This document shows positions 37,385-46,607 of a stretch of DNA of 64,000 nt, in pieces (the stretch's first letter is position 1; every line of letters starts with the position of its first letter). The position numbers and the translations under genes are program-made. The notes beneath the pieces were generated by a model that was not told the DNA's origin, made no database searches, and saw nothing but the letters and a program-made list of their open reading frames with translations. The stretch lies in contig NZ_WLYI01000015.1 in assembly GCF_009707515.1 (NCBI RefSeq), positions 1 to 64,000 of the forward strand, in the 5' to 3' direction. The stretch is from Pseudomonas karstica (GTDB lineage Bacteria > Pseudomonadota > Gammaproteobacteria > Pseudomonadales > Pseudomonadaceae).

Positions 37385-38394
37385 TCATGCCGTTTTTAAC
37401 CGTGCCTGTGGTGGATGGCGCCACGGATGTTGCGCGGCGCAGGTTGGGTCGCGGTTTGCGCATGCCGTTTCAGGTTGCAGGCCAGAACGGTGACTTGCTG
37501 ATGGAGCCCGGCCGTGCCCCCACGGGCGTTGCGCCGCTGTGTTTCGAGAGCGCCTGTGGGGTGCTGGCGTTCGCCGAACCAGGGCCACTGTTTAGTCTGT
37601 TGGGGGAGTGCCCGGTGACGTTGGCCGAGGCCGGCAATGATCCGGACTCGTGGTTCTGGGAACTGTTCCAGCACCACTTGAGCCCTCAGGTGCGGGCGTT
37701 GTTCGGTTACCTGCGGTTGCTGCCGGCTTCCAGGAGGTTGAACTTCGGCTGTCGCTTCACGGTGACCCTGGGGGCTTCGAGGGTTGTGGGTTATCTGTGG
37801 CTGGCCCCCGAGAGCTTGCTGGAGTTATACGAGGCCGGCCCTTGGCAACCGACAGCGGGCCCGCTGCCGGCTTCATTTCCGTGGGCAATGGCGGTGACCC
37901 TGGGGCGCCTGCAATTGTCGATCACGCAGTTGCGCAGTGTACGTGCTGGTGATGTGCTGATGCTCGAACAACCCTTTTTCGATGTGCAAGGCAATGGTCA
38001 CTTGCACATGGGCAGGCATCGGTTGCACGGGCGTATTGACGATGAATCCGGGCCGTTGTGCCTGACGCTTATTTCGATTGAGGAAACGTCCGTGGACGAA
38101 GATCTGGCAACACAGCAGTACCCGGGGCATGAGGATGATCAACCTGTGGCGGATGTCTTCGGCCATGAACCTTTCGACGAGTTGAGCATGGCCCTGACGG
38201 TGCGCTGCGGCACCCTGAACCTGACTCTGGGTGAACTGCGCAATCTTGCTCCCGGTGCAGTGTTGGGCATCACCGGGTACGCCCCCGGAATGGCCGGGCT
38301 TTATTACGGCGACCGCCCGATTGGCCAGGGGCAGTTGGTGGACGTCGACGGGCGCCTCGGGTTGCAGTTGTCCCGTGTGATTTTCGCCAGATGA
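37381..38394 (+). CDS. hrcQ: HrcQ/SctQ, cytoplasmic ring protein (fused HrcQa-HrcQb)
   Basis: A 337-residue SctQ protein of the cytoplasmic sorting platform. The N-terminal HrcQa-like part spans about 1-225 and includes a SPOA-like stretch ([15 protein letters not shown]). An acidic linker follows (about 238-262), then the C-terminal SPOA domain (about 265-337, [19 protein letters not shown]). In P. syringae these are separate genes, hrcQa and hrcQb; here they form one frame. A GAGG followed by an in-frame GTG at 38092 could start a 100-residue HrcQb-like product. It overlaps hrpP and hrcR by ATGA. Confidence 0.9.
   Translation: MIMPFLTVPVVDGATDVARRRLGRGLRMPFQVAGQNGDLLMEPGRAPTGVAPLCFESACGVLAFAEPGPLFSLLGECPVTLAEAGNDPDSWFWELFQHHLSPQVRALFGYLRLLPASRRLNFGCRFTVTLGASRVVGYLWLAPESLLELYEAGPWQPTAGPLPASFPWAMAVTLGRLQLSITQLRSVRAGDVLMLEQPFFDVQGNGHLHMGRHRLHGRIDDESGPLCLTLISIEETSVDEDLATQQYPGHEDDQPVADVFGHEPFDELSMALTVRCGTLNLTLGELRNLAPGAVLGITGYAPGMAGLYYGDRPIGQGQLVDVDGRLGLQLSRVIFAR
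38080..38094 (+). promoter_or_regulatory. Candidate internal ribosome binding site and GTG start in hrcQ
   Basis: GAGGAAACGTCC precedes an in-frame GTG (codon 238), with eight bases between GAGG and GTG. Initiation here would give a 100-residue product that holds the linker and the C-terminal SPOA domain, like HrcQb and like the internally started short forms of SctQ known in several systems. Confidence 0.6.
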
Positions 38395-39044
38395 CGCTCC
38401 AGGGGATTGACCCCCTTGTCCTGGCGCTGTTTCTCGGCTCATTGTCGTTGATGCCGATGCTGTTGATCATTTGTACGTCTTTCTTGAAGATCGTGATTGT
38501 GCTGATGATCACCCGCAACGCCATCGGCGTGCAGCAGGTGCCGCCGAGCATGGCCATCAATGGTATAGCGCTGGCCGCGACGCTGTTTATCATGGCGCCC
38601 GTGGGGTACGAGATCGCCCAGAACGTCAAGGCTTCGCCAGTGGACATGAGCAACGTACAGACGCTTTTGGACACCGGGCTTGGGGCCATCCAGCCGCTGC
38701 GTGCGTTCATGCTGCGCAATACCGACGCGGACGTGTTGACCCACCTGCTGGAAAACAGCGCGCGCATGTGGCCGCCTGAAATGGCGCAAAGCACCCAGCG
38801 CGAAGACCTGATCCTGTTGGTCCCGGCGTTTGTGTTGTCGCAGTTGCAGGCGGGGTTCGAGATTGGCTTTTTGATTTACATTCCGTTCATCGTGATCGAC
38901 CTGATTGTCTCCAACCTGCTGTTGGCCCTGGGGATGCAAATGGTCTCGCCCATGACCATTTCCCTGCCGCTCAAGCTGTTGTTGTTCGTGATGGTTTCCG
39001 GGTGGTCGCGGTTGCTCGACAGCCTGTTCCTTTCTTACCTCTGA
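38391..39044 (+). CDS. hrcR: HrcR/SctR, export apparatus
   Basis: A 217-residue FliP/SctR membrane protein. It has [40 protein letters not shown] at the N-terminus, with further helices at about 45-65, 140-175 and 190-210. With HrcS and HrcT it forms the entry gate of the export channel. It overlaps hrcQ by ATGA and is followed by hrcS after seven bases. Confidence 0.95.
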   Translation: MTLQGIDPLVLALFLGSLSLMPMLLIICTSFLKIVIVLMITRNAIGVQQVPPSMAINGIALAATLFIMAPVGYEIAQNVKASPVDMSNVQTLLDTGLGAIQPLRAFMLRNTDADVLTHLLENSARMWPPEMAQSTQREDLILLVPAFVLSQLQAGFEIGFLIYIPFIVIDLIVSNLLLALGMQMVSPMTISLPLKLLLFVMVSGWSRLLDSLFLSYL

Positions 39045-39051
39045 GTGACCT

Positions 39052-39315
39052 ATGGAACCGATCGTGCTGTTCAAGCAGGGCATGCTGCTGGTGGTGGTGC
39101 TGTCAGCACCGCCGCTGATCGTGGCGGTGATCGTCGGCGTGCTGACGTCCCTGGTGCAGGCCTTGATGCAGATCCAGGACCAGACGCTGCCCTTCGGCAT
39201 CAAGCTGGTGGCGGTGGGCATTACGCTGGTATTGACCGGCCGCTGGATCGGCCTGGAGTTGATCCAACTGATCAACCTGATGTTCGACATGATTGCCCGT
39301 TCGGCATTGAACTGA
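39052..39315 (+). CDS. hrcS: HrcS/SctS, export apparatus
   Basis: An 87-residue FliQ/SctS protein with two membrane hairpin helices (about 11-37 and 48-80) and the conserved LVVVLSAPPLIVAVIVGVLTSLVQALMQIQDQTL region. It is part of the R5S4T1 gate complex. Full length for the family. Confidence 0.94.
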   Translation: MEPIVLFKQGMLLVVVLSAPPLIVAVIVGVLTSLVQALMQIQDQTLPFGIKLVAVGITLVLTGRWIGLELIQLINLMFDMIARSALN

Positions 39316-39325
39316 GGGACTGCGC

Positions 39326-40114
39326 GTGCTGCTTTATCTTGAATATCTGCCAAGCCTGCTGGTTGCCATGGCGCGTATCTATCCCTGTGCCTTTCTGGTG
39401 CCCGCGTTCAGTTTTCAACATATCCGCGGCATGCCCCGGCACGTCATCGTGATGGTCATGGCGCTCATTCCTGCGCCCGGTATCCATGCCGTAATGAGCG
39501 GCCAGGATTACTCCGCGCTGATGATCAGCGGGTTGGTACTCAAGGAGGCAGCCTTGGGCTTTTTACTGGGGATCTTGCTGGCCATGCCGTTCTGGATGTT
39601 CGAGTCGGTGGGGGCGCTGCTGGATAACCAGCGCGGTGCCTTGGCGGGTGGCCAACTCAACCCTTCGCTGGGGCCGGACGCCACGCCCATCGGGCACCTG
39701 TTCAAACAGTTGGTGATTTACCTGCTGATCGCGGTCCTGGGGCTGAGCGTCTTGACCCAGGTGATCTGGGACAGCTATCTGATCTGGCCGGCAACTGCCT
39801 GGCTGCCGCTGCCGGCAATCAATGGCTTCAGTGTTTTCCTCGGCGTGTTGGGCGATACCTTTACCCACATGATGCTGTACGCCGCGCCGTTTATTGCGGT
39901 GCTGCTGTTTCTGGAATTCGGCTTCGCGGTGCTAGGCCTGTACAGCCCGCAGCTGCAGGTTTCTACCTTGGCGACCCCGGTCAAGAGCCTCGCTGGGCTG
40001 GGAATTCTGCTGCTGTATTTTCCGTTGCTGCAAGATTTGATCGTCACCCGAATGGCGCAGTTGGCAGACCTCAAGCATTCCCTCGGCCTGATGTTTCAGG
40101 GCGCTGCACCATGA
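39326..40114 (+). CDS. hrcT: HrcT/SctT, export apparatus
   Basis: A 262-residue FliR/SctT membrane protein. Start is a GTG at 39326 with GAGGGA upstream. Family blocks include MPFWMFESVGALLDNQRGAL and FLEFGFAVLGLYSPQLQV. It completes the export gate with HrcR and HrcS. The stop overlaps the hrcU ATG (ATGA). Confidence 0.94.
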   Translation: MLLYLEYLPSLLVAMARIYPCAFLVPAFSFQHIRGMPRHVIVMVMALIPAPGIHAVMSGQDYSALMISGLVLKEAALGFLLGILLAMPFWMFESVGALLDNQRGALAGGQLNPSLGPDATPIGHLFKQLVIYLLIAVLGLSVLTQVIWDSYLIWPATAWLPLPAINGFSVFLGVLGDTFTHMMLYAAPFIAVLLFLEFGFAVLGLYSPQLQVSTLATPVKSLAGLGILLLYFPLLQDLIVTRMAQLADLKHSLGLMFQGAAP

Positions 40115-41208
40115 GTGATTCGGGGGAGAAAAAACACGCCGCCACCCCCAAGAAGCTCAAGGACCAGCGCAAGAAAGGCCAGGTCGCCCAAAGTCAGGAC
40201 ATCGGTAAGTTGCTGGTGCTGACAGTCCTGAGCGAAGTTGCTTTGCTTACCGCTGAGCTCAGCATGCAGCGCTTCCAGCAATTGCTGGTGCTGCCGATGG
40301 CACGAATCGGCCAGCCTTTTGTTCGTGCGTTGGAAGAGGTATTGATCGAGAGTGCGGTGGTTTTTTTCTCCTTTGCCCTGCTGATGGCTGGGCTGGCCAT
40401 TGCCGTAAAACTGATCAGCAGTTGGATGCAGTTTGGCCTTCTGTTTGCACCGGAGTCCCTGAAGCCGGACTTCAATCGTCTCAACCCGCTCAATCAAGCC
40501 AAGCAAATGTTTTCCGGCCAGTCACTGATGAACCTGTTTATGGGCTTGGCCAAGGCCTTGCTCCTGTCGCTGATTCTGTACGTGGTGATCGGTCCGTCAC
40601 TGGCGGCGCTGATCAGCTTGGCCAACAGCGATTTGCAAAGCTATATCCTGGCGCTGATCGTTTTGTTCCGACACTTGCTGCATGCCTGCCTGGGGTTGCT
40701 GCTGGTACTGGCGCTGATTGACCTGACGATGCAGAAGTACTTTTTTGCCAAGCGCATGCGCATGACCCAGGTAGAGGTGATCAAGGAGTACAAGGACATG
40801 GAAGGCGACCCCCATGTCAAGGGGCAGCGCCGTGCCTTGGCCTATCAATTGGCCCAGGAGGAGCCGAAGGTCAAGCTGCCCAAGCTTGAGGAGTCTGACA
40901 TGCTGGTGGTCAACCCGACGCACTTTGCCGTCGCCCTGTACTACCGCCCCGGAAAAACGCCACTGCCGTTTCTGGTGGAAAAAGGCACGGATGCCGAGGC
41001 CCGCAAACTGATCGACCGAGCCAAGGCCGCCGACGTACCGGTTATCCAGTGTGTGTGGCTGGCGCGTACGCTGTATCAGAAAGAACTGGGGGCCAACATT
41101 CCGCGAGAAACGCTGCAGGCAGTAGCGTTGATCTACCGCACCTTGCGTGAGCTTGATGATGAGGCCAAGCGCGAGACGCTGGAATTGCCGGAACTTGAAC
41201 AACGGTGA
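40111..41208 (+). CDS. hrcU: HrcU/SctU, autocleaving export switch
   Basis: A 365-residue FlhB/SctU protein with four membrane helices in the first ~210 residues and a cytosolic domain with the NPTH self-cleavage motif (Asn268-Pro-Thr-His271). It begins with the typical GEKKHAATPKKLKDQRKKGQVAQSQD. Cleavage at NPTH, together with HrpP, switches substrate specificity. It is the last gene of the plus-strand T3SS operon; hrpV converges on it after 14 bp. Confidence 0.95.
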   Translation: MSDSGEKKHAATPKKLKDQRKKGQVAQSQDIGKLLVLTVLSEVALLTAELSMQRFQQLLVLPMARIGQPFVRALEEVLIESAVVFFSFALLMAGLAIAVKLISSWMQFGLLFAPESLKPDFNRLNPLNQAKQMFSGQSLMNLFMGLAKALLLSLILYVVIGPSLAALISLANSDLQSYILALIVLFRHLLHACLGLLLVLALIDLTMQKYFFAKRMRMTQVEVIKEYKDMEGDPHVKGQRRALAYQLAQEEPKVKLPKLEESDMLVVNPTHFAVALYYRPGKTPLPFLVEKGTDAEARKLIDRAKAADVPVIQCVWLARTLYQKELGANIPRETLQAVALIYRTLRELDDEAKRETLELPELEQR

Positions 41209-41222
41209 GAGAGCATTCTGGC

Positions 41223-41582
41223 TCAATAGCGATGGCGACTCACATTCAATGCTTCAAGGTTGGCCAGAGACAGTAGTCGGTGGATGATGACATCCAACCT
41301 GTCGGTATCCAGTGGTTGTGCAGGCAGTGCATGCCAGATCACCAGCGCGCCCTGGGTATCGAGATAGATAAAGCACCCGTCGAACATCAGGGCCTGTTCA
41401 AAGCGACGTTCCAGCACTCGCTGGAGCTGTCCAGGTTGCAACACTTCGCGGGCGATCTGCAAGGCCAGGCCCGTTTGGGCGCCAGCGTTCAATCGGCGCA
41501 GTTGGATACCTTGGCTGAGGACCTGGTGAGCGTCATTGCCGCTCACCAGGGTGTCCTGGAATAATCTGGCGATGCTGGTCAT
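41223..41582 (-). CDS. hrpV: HrpV, negative regulator of HrpS
   Basis: A 119-residue cytoplasmic protein in the hrpV position at the end of the hrpF-hrpG-hrcC-hrpT-hrpV operon. In P. syringae HrpV binds and restrains HrpS and is itself sequestered by HrpG. The sequence shows a small mixed alpha/beta protein without membrane segments. The call depends largely on gene order. Confidence 0.8.
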   Translation of the reverse strand: MTSIARLFQDTLVSGNDAHQVLSQGIQLRRLNAGAQTGLALQIAREVLQPGQLQRVLERRFEQALMFDGCFIYLDTQGALVIWHALPAQPLDTDRLDVIIHRLLSLANLEALNVSRHRY

Positions 41583-41603
41583 CGTCTAGTAATCCTTCGA
41601 GCG

Positions 41604-41804
41604 TCATCGTTCCAGCGGGACCGTCTGATAGTCCGACCTTTCACCGGAGGGGCCGGGTTCGGCACGCATATGCGATGGCCACCAGACCACCAGATCGTCA
41701 TTGGATTGTGGACGGGAGCAGGAGTCACCCTGACAGGTGGGCGTACAGCCGGTGATTAGCAGAGCCAAGCCAAGAAATGTGACGCAGAACAATCGATGGA
41801 TCAT
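41604..41804 (-). CDS. hrpT: HrpT, small outer-membrane lipoprotein
   Basis: A 66-residue lipoprotein: signal peptide ending LLITGC (lipobox, Cys20), then a short polar tail. HrpT proteins are thought to act as pilotins for HrcC. It overlaps the 3' end of hrcC by four bases (ATGA) and precedes hrpV. Confidence 0.85.
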   Translation of the reverse strand: MIHRLFCVTFLGLALLITGCTPTCQGDSCSRPQSNDDLVVWWPSHMRAEPGPSGERSDYQTVPLER

Positions 41805-43942
41805 TGTGGCTTCATCCGAGTAGGGTTCAGCAGGGAGGGGCGGGATACGCCGATGTGTTCATCTTTGACCACTGTGCGCATGGCAATGAATACTTCTGCC
41901 TCTTCCCCCGGCTGTAGCCAAGAGCGAGGCCAGACGCTGACCGCCAGCGTTTGTGAGTTGCTGCATTCGCGCTCATCGATGCGCACCTTGCGGTCGTGCT
42001 GGTTGCGCAACACCACGACGGCCACGTTGAATTGCGGGCCGGTATACCACTGGCTGCGCTCGGTATTGAGCGTCAATAGGTCGCGGGTGCTGCACAAGGT
42101 TTCCAGGCCCAGGGGCATCGGTGCGGCCTTGAAGGCGCTGGGCACTTGCCCGCTGACAAGAGTTGCCAGGGTGTGGGTGATGTCGGCACGATTGATCACC
42201 GGTGGATGCTCAGCGTAGCGCCGTGTCAGAGGCTTGAGGGCGGCTTGCAGTTCCGGCTGGTCAGCTTGGGGCAAGTAGCGTGATGGATCAGCCTGGTCGC
42301 CAATGACCCGGGGCGTCAGGATGAACAAGCGTTCGCGCCGATTGTGCTGCCGTTCGGTCGAGGAGAACAACGCCTTGCCCAATAACGGTATATCCCCCAG
42401 CAGTGGAATCTTGTTTTGCTTGTCGGTGCTTTCCGTGACATGGAATCCGCCGACGACCAAGGAGCGTTTTTCCGCCATTACAGCCTGGGTACTGACCTTG
42501 CCTCGACGTATATCGGGACCGCTGCGCTCGGGGTTGGACTCATCGAAGTTGCCGTCTTCAATATCCACCACCAAATGAATCTGATGGGTGCCCCCGGTGG
42601 TAATGACCCTGGGCACGACCTGGAAACTGGTACCCACGGTGATGGGCAAAATGGTTGCGTTCTCGACACCCGCTGTCAGGTATTGGGTGCGATTGAAATC
42701 AATCACCGCCGGCTGGTTTTCCAGGGTAAGGACCGAGGGGTTGGACACCATGGTCGCCAGGCCACGAGCTTCCAGTGCCCGCACGTCGGCGTAGAAACGG
42801 TCGCGGTTTTCGATCGCCAACTGCGATGAGGTCCCGGGTGCCATGTTCACACCGCCTCGGAACCGGCTGTTCTGAAAGCCCCAATTAACGCCGAACTCGT
42901 GCAGTTGCGTGCGCTCGATATCCAGGATAATAGCGTCGATTTCTACCAGCTTGCGTGCCACGTCGAGCTGGGTGATCAGCTCACGGTACATCGCCTGGCG
43001 ATCTGGCAGGTCATAGATCAGTACGGCGTTGTTACGCACATCGGCCTCGACGCGGATCCGGCTTGTAGAAACCGGTGCGCGCGGGGTGAGTGACATGCCG
43101 CTGTCCAGTTGCCCCAGGTTCGCGGGTGAGCCAAGCATTTGCCCTAGCATCGGGTTGCTCAAGCGGGGAAAGCCTGGGTTTATGGGGGACGGCTGTGATT
43201 GGGAGGTGGGTCGCTGGCTCATCCCCGAGAGAGTCGAAGTTCCCCGAGGCTCAAGTAACCCCCGCAGCATGCTGGCCACGCCTGGGATGATCAGCTTTTC
43301 GCCGCGATAGTCAATCTGGCGGTCCGCCGCATTGGCGAACTTCAACGGGTAGGCCAGTACACTCTGCTTTTCGTCGGGTGATTTGCGCTGGCTACTGAAT
43401 TGCTTGATCTGCTCAATGTAACGCCTGGGGCCGGACACCAGTACCACGCCATCCTCAGGTAATTCACCCCAACCGAAACGGGTGTCCAGCAGTCCGATAT
43501 CGGTCAACGCTTGTTTCAAATCGCCAATGGTTTCGGCCGAAACCTCCAGGCGTGAGGACTCCTGATGGTCCAGGGTACTGATGTGCAGGGTATTGTTGTA
43601 CATATACCACTGGAAGCGATGTTCTACGCCAAGCCTGTCGAGCATCGACTGCGGAGTATTGGCGCGTATCTTGCCATTGACGTTGCCTTCCAGAAAACCG
43701 TCGACTTGCAGTTGAGTACCGAAGGTCTGGGCAAAGTCCTTCAGCACATCCCGTAGGGGCTTATGCTCGGCTTCATAGGCATAGGCGGTGTTTTTCCATT
43801 CGGCGGGGATGGCGGCGAGGGTGCTCTCCAGTGGGCTCAGCAACCAGGGCAATATGATCAGGCAGCGCCAGTGGCCTCTGCCTGCCATGGCAGCAGGCGA
43901 TGTAGTGCGCAAGCGATTGCACCTGTGGATTTTGTTATACAT
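41801..43942 (-). CDS. hrcC: HrcC/SctC, outer-membrane secretin
   Basis: A 713-residue secretin. An N-terminal signal is followed by N0/N1-type domains (about 45-250), then the secretin domain (about 320-560) with VPRV and the signature NKIPLLGDIPLLGKALFSS near residue 530. It forms the outer-membrane ring. A C-terminal extension of about 130 residues follows. It lies between hrpG and hrpT in the hrpF operon. Several in-frame ATGs exist near the N-terminus; the first gives the longest basic signal region, and a start at MAGRGHW (codon 19) is possible. Confidence 0.93.
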   Translation of the reverse strand: MYNKIHRCNRLRTTSPAAMAGRGHWRCLIILPWLLSPLESTLAAIPAEWKNTAYAYEAEHKPLRDVLKDFAQTFGTQLQVDGFLEGNVNGKIRANTPQSMLDRLGVEHRFQWYMYNNTLHISTLDHQESSRLEVSAETIGDLKQALTDIGLLDTRFGWGELPEDGVVLVSGPRRYIEQIKQFSSQRKSPDEKQSVLAYPLKFANAADRQIDYRGEKLIIPGVASMLRGLLEPRGTSTLSGMSQRPTSQSQPSPINPGFPRLSNPMLGQMLGSPANLGQLDSGMSLTPRAPVSTSRIRVEADVRNNAVLIYDLPDRQAMYRELITQLDVARKLVEIDAIILDIERTQLHEFGVNWGFQNSRFRGGVNMAPGTSSQLAIENRDRFYADVRALEARGLATMVSNPSVLTLENQPAVIDFNRTQYLTAGVENATILPITVGTSFQVVPRVITTGGTHQIHLVVDIEDGNFDESNPERSGPDIRRGKVSTQAVMAEKRSLVVGGFHVTESTDKQNKIPLLGDIPLLGKALFSSTERQHNRRERLFILTPRVIGDQADPSRYLPQADQPELQAALKPLTRRYAEHPPVINRADITHTLATLVSGQVPSAFKAAPMPLGLETLCSTRDLLTLNTERSQWYTGPQFNVAVVVLRNQHDRKVRIDERECSNSQTLAVSVWPRSWLQPGEEAEVFIAMRTVVKDEHIGVSRPSLLNPTRMKPQ

Positions 43943-43956
43943 GGAGAGTTCTCTGG

Positions 43957-44412
43957 TTAGTGCAGCAGCGAGCGTAGAGAGGTGGGATGGAGTTTTTGGA
44001 CGGGTCGCGCAAGGCGCGCGACGATGGCTCGCCAGGTGTCACGCTGGTTGAGCAGGGATTCGAGACAACCCAGCAATTGTGTTTCGCCGGGTCGACCCGG
44101 CAAGCACTGAGTCAGCCAAAGTGCACCACTGGCAGGCGCCTGCGTAAGTGCACCCTGGAAGTGATTCAGGCTGGCGCCTCCCAAGCGCATCCAGGTTTGC
44201 AGCAGTGATTTATCAAGTCTGTCGTGCGTCAGCTGGACATTCAACAGCAGAACGCCCGCATGACGTCGCAGGATGATTTCGTCATTATCTTCTAACAACG
44301 TGATCTGTTCTTCGCGGGTGCCCAACCAGTGAATAAGTAGATCTTTCAATTTACTGAAAACTGTCAAAAGTCGTTTTGATGATAGTGTGGTTGACGCGGA
44401 TGTTTTCGCCAT
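43957..44412 (-). CDS. hrpG: HrpG, chaperone-like regulator
   Basis: A 151-residue cytoplasmic protein in the hrpG position. In P. syringae HrpG relieves HrpV repression of HrpS. The ATG at 44412 overlaps hrpF by 62 bp, an unusually long overlap, and has no clear Shine-Dalgarno. A TTG start nearer 44348 (LKDLLIHWLG) would avoid the overlap. Body and C-terminus are the same in both cases. Identity rests on position and on size. Confidence 0.75.
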   Translation of the reverse strand: MAKTSASTTLSSKRLLTVFSKLKDLLIHWLGTREEQITLLEDNDEIILRRHAGVLLLNVQLTHDRLDKSLLQTWMRLGGASLNHFQGALTQAPASGALWLTQCLPGRPGETQLLGCLESLLNQRDTWRAIVARLARPVQKLHPTSLRSLLH

Positions 44413-44554
44413 AAGCTAGGTCGGAATGGAGAAGATGTTCTGTGAATTTCTGAATCGATTCTAAGTCTGCTTGCTCCAAAGCGTTGTTGTAATTTTTTTG
44501 GGCAGTCTTGCCGGTGTTCAAAAAATCGCGTCCTAGGTCTTTAAGGTTGTACAT
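44351..44554 (-). CDS. hrpF: HrpF, small T3SS protein
   Basis: A 67-residue helical protein (MYNLKDLGRDFLNTGKTAQ...), first gene of the hrpFG-hrcC-hrpTV operon. It matches hrpF of P. syringae in position and size; HrpF-type proteins resemble needle/pilus chaperones (SctE/YscE-like). GGGGGAAG lies before the ATG, and an hrp box lies about 30 bp upstream. Confidence 0.8.
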   Translation of the reverse strand: MYNLKDLGRDFLNTGKTAQKNYNNALEQADLESIQKFTEHLLHSDLAYGENIRVNHTIIKTTFDSFQ

Positions 44555-44584
44555 GGTCTTCCCCCGGTGATGTTGTGTGTTGAT

Positions 44585-44613
44585 GTTGTGGTCGGTACCG
44601 GCTAATCAGTTCC
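44585..44613 (-). promoter_or_regulatory. hrp box of the hrpF operon (variant)
   Basis: On the minus strand GGAACT, a 16-bp spacer and CCACAAC. It differs from the consensus GGAACC-N15/16-CCACNNA at the last base of each half. It lies about 30 bp upstream of the hrpF ATG. Confidence 0.75.
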
Positions 44614-44656
44614 TCGCGGGAGAAATTATTTGAAATGCGAGAGCTCAATGTTGAAA

Positions 44657-45229
44657 CTACTTGTTGTTGAAAAATGTTTCGAGCAATGAGTTCCAGCTGA
44701 TACGAAAGTCTCCCTCGTCTGTTTTCAGTACGAGCGTTTGCAGGCTGATGGTGTCGTCAGTGTGAAGTTGCCAAGGCGTCGCCCCATGAGCCGCAAGGCA
44801 CTGCCTCACGTCCTCGATTTCATTTGGATGGCAGAGCAGTATCGCGTTTATCTCCGGAACTTGGTTCTCCAGCAATTGTTTGAGGAGGGCCGCCAGGCGT
44901 TTGGGTTCTACCGTATCGTCAAGCAGGCAGCGAATCGCTTGGTGGGTTATTGAGGTGGCATGCCATTCGAGCCTGTCGCACATCGCCTGACGGTCCTGTT
45001 CCCAGCGCTTGAGCTGGGCATCGGCACGTTGCCAGATTTCAACGCCGGCCTTTTCCAGCAGCGCTTCACATTGTTTTTCTGCCCGGTTTAGTAGCTCACC
45101 AGCCTGGGCATTGGCACAATTCAAAAGCTGGTTGGCCTGCGCGCAGTCGGCAAGCGTTTCCCGGGGAATCAGGGTTTGTGGCAGTCCAGGCGAGCCTTTG
45201 TGCAACTCAATTTTGTGCCGGCATATCAT
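44657..45229 (-). CDS. hrpE: HrpE/SctL, ATPase stator
   Basis: A 190-residue FliH/SctL-type protein. A long charged helix (about 25-110, AEKQCEALLEKAGVEIWQRADAQLKRWEQ) precedes a C-terminal globular part (about 115-190). HrpE tethers HrcN to HrcQ. It lies between hrpD and the hrpF promoter. Confidence 0.85.
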   Translation of the reverse strand: MICRHKIELHKGSPGLPQTLIPRETLADCAQANQLLNCANAQAGELLNRAEKQCEALLEKAGVEIWQRADAQLKRWEQDRQAMCDRLEWHATSITHQAIRCLLDDTVEPKRLAALLKQLLENQVPEINAILLCHPNEIEDVRQCLAAHGATPWQLHTDDTISLQTLVLKTDEGDFRISWNSLLETFFNNK

Positions 45230-45253
45230 TGCTAATTTCCTTGCCCATACGAG

Positions 45254-45811
45254 TCAGGATGCCTTGTTGGTTATTGTCGTAACGCGCCATACAACGGCTT
45301 GCCAGAGGGTATTCAGTCGGCTGTTTACGTTCTCGGGCAAGAGGGTTTTTTTTTCCATCTCAAGCACGCGTGTAGAGGGAAAGCGCAATCGAAGGCGCTG
45401 CCAGGTAGGCGGATTTACCCAACTGCGTAGCAGTTGCAACGGATCATCATTGGGTAAAAGCATGTCAGGGGGCAGAGCCTTAGAAAGACGTACGCACCAT
45501 TGGTGATGACTTTCGCTCAGGGGCGCTGCAGCTGTGGGGCTGAAAGTGTCGTGAATAAGTGCGAGCATCAGGTTGAGTTGTTCTGTTGGTGCGAGGACCA
45601 GCCGAAGTAGGGTGGGGTCAGGTAGTGGAGGCAAGCTGGGAGCAATGCCCGCAATAGTGCCGGTCACCAGCCCTCCACTGTGATAAAACGCGTTCATCGC
45701 AGGGTATCGGTCGATGGCTCTCCAGTCATCGTGGGAGGATTGCCACGCAAACGCCCACCATTGAGCCCAGGCCAGATGCTCATTCATCGAGTGGTTGGGT
45801 CTAGCTTCCAT
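45254..45811 (-). CDS. hrpD: HrpD/SctK, sorting platform accessory
   Basis: A 185-residue cytoplasmic protein in the hrpD position between hrcJ and hrpE. SctK-like proteins connect the HrcQ ring to the inner-membrane ring. It has the tryptophan-rich AWAQWWAFAWQSSHDDW near its start. The ATG at 45811 overlaps the end of hrcJ by 11 bp; a second ATG eight codons on is possible. Function is inferred from position. Confidence 0.8.
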   Translation of the reverse strand: MEARPNHSMNEHLAWAQWWAFAWQSSHDDWRAIDRYPAMNAFYHSGGLVTGTIAGIAPSLPPLPDPTLLRLVLAPTEQLNLMLALIHDTFSPTAAAPLSESHHQWCVRLSKALPPDMLLPNDDPLQLLRSWVNPPTWQRLRLRFPSTRVLEMEKKTLLPENVNSRLNTLWQAVVWRVTTITNKAS

Positions 45812-46601
45812 TGGATGGACCTGTCAACGGATCAGGAACGGGTGTCTGTTGTAACTGCCGCTGCCGCTGATTGCGCAAGAACACTGAGGCGATCACTCCT
45901 AGCCCCAGGGTGATGAGGGCAAATATAACGCAGGCCCGCCAAAACCCAAGATCATCTCCGGGTACCAGAAAAGGCCCGAAGTAAGCCAGGCGTTGCTGTT
46001 CTTGATAAGCCGTCGCAGGTACGAATATCACCGTGAGCTTTTGCGGGTTATCCACTGCTGTGGCCATACCCGGGATGCTGCTGGCCACCATTCTGCGCAC
46101 CCGCGCACGGATGTTGTCTGGATCGAGGCGCGGGTCGTGCTTTATGAATACTGAAGCCGATGCAGGTTGGACCGGCTCTCCCGGGGCTATGCGTTCAGGC
46201 AGAACGACGTGTACTCGGGCGACGATGACACCGTCAATGTTGGACAGGGTGGCCTCAAGCTCTTGGGATAACGCATAGATATAGCGAGCCCGTTCTTCCA
46301 GTGGCGTTGAGATGACGCCTTCCTTGCGAAACGTATCGCCCAGCGTGGCTCGAGCTACCTTGGGCAAGCCGGCAGCTTCCAAGGTGCGTACGGCACGCCC
46401 GATGTCGATTGCATTAACCGTCACAACCACGCCATCTTTAGCCGGGATTTTTTGGGCACGAATATGTTTCTCTGCGAGTTCCGCGATGACCTCATTGGCT
46501 TCTTGCTCGGAGAGTTGGCGATGGAGTTCTACACGGTCACTGCAACCGTTCAGCACAAATATCAGGGACAGGAGTAAGGCTATGCGCGCGAGATGATTCA
46601 T
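45801..46601 (-). CDS. hrcJ: HrcJ/SctJ, inner-membrane ring lipoprotein
   Basis: A 266-residue SctJ lipoprotein: signal peptide ending VLNGC (Cys20), two ring-building domains (about 22-95 and 100-190) with ALSQELEATLSNIDGVIVARVHVVLPE, then a C-terminal membrane helix at about 220-243 and a short cytoplasmic tail. It forms the inner ring together with HrpQ. It follows hrpB by seven bases. Confidence 0.94.
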   Translation of the reverse strand: MNHLARIALLLSLIFVLNGCSDRVELHRQLSEQEANEVIAELAEKHIRAQKIPAKDGVVVTVNAIDIGRAVRTLEAAGLPKVARATLGDTFRKEGVISTPLEERARYIYALSQELEATLSNIDGVIVARVHVVLPERIAPGEPVQPASASVFIKHDPRLDPDNIRARVRRMVASSIPGMATAVDNPQKLTVIFVPATAYQEQQRLAYFGPFLVPGDDLGFWRACVIFALITLGLGVIASVFLRNQRQRQLQQTPVPDPLTGPSNGS

Positions 46602-46607
46602 TTTTTG

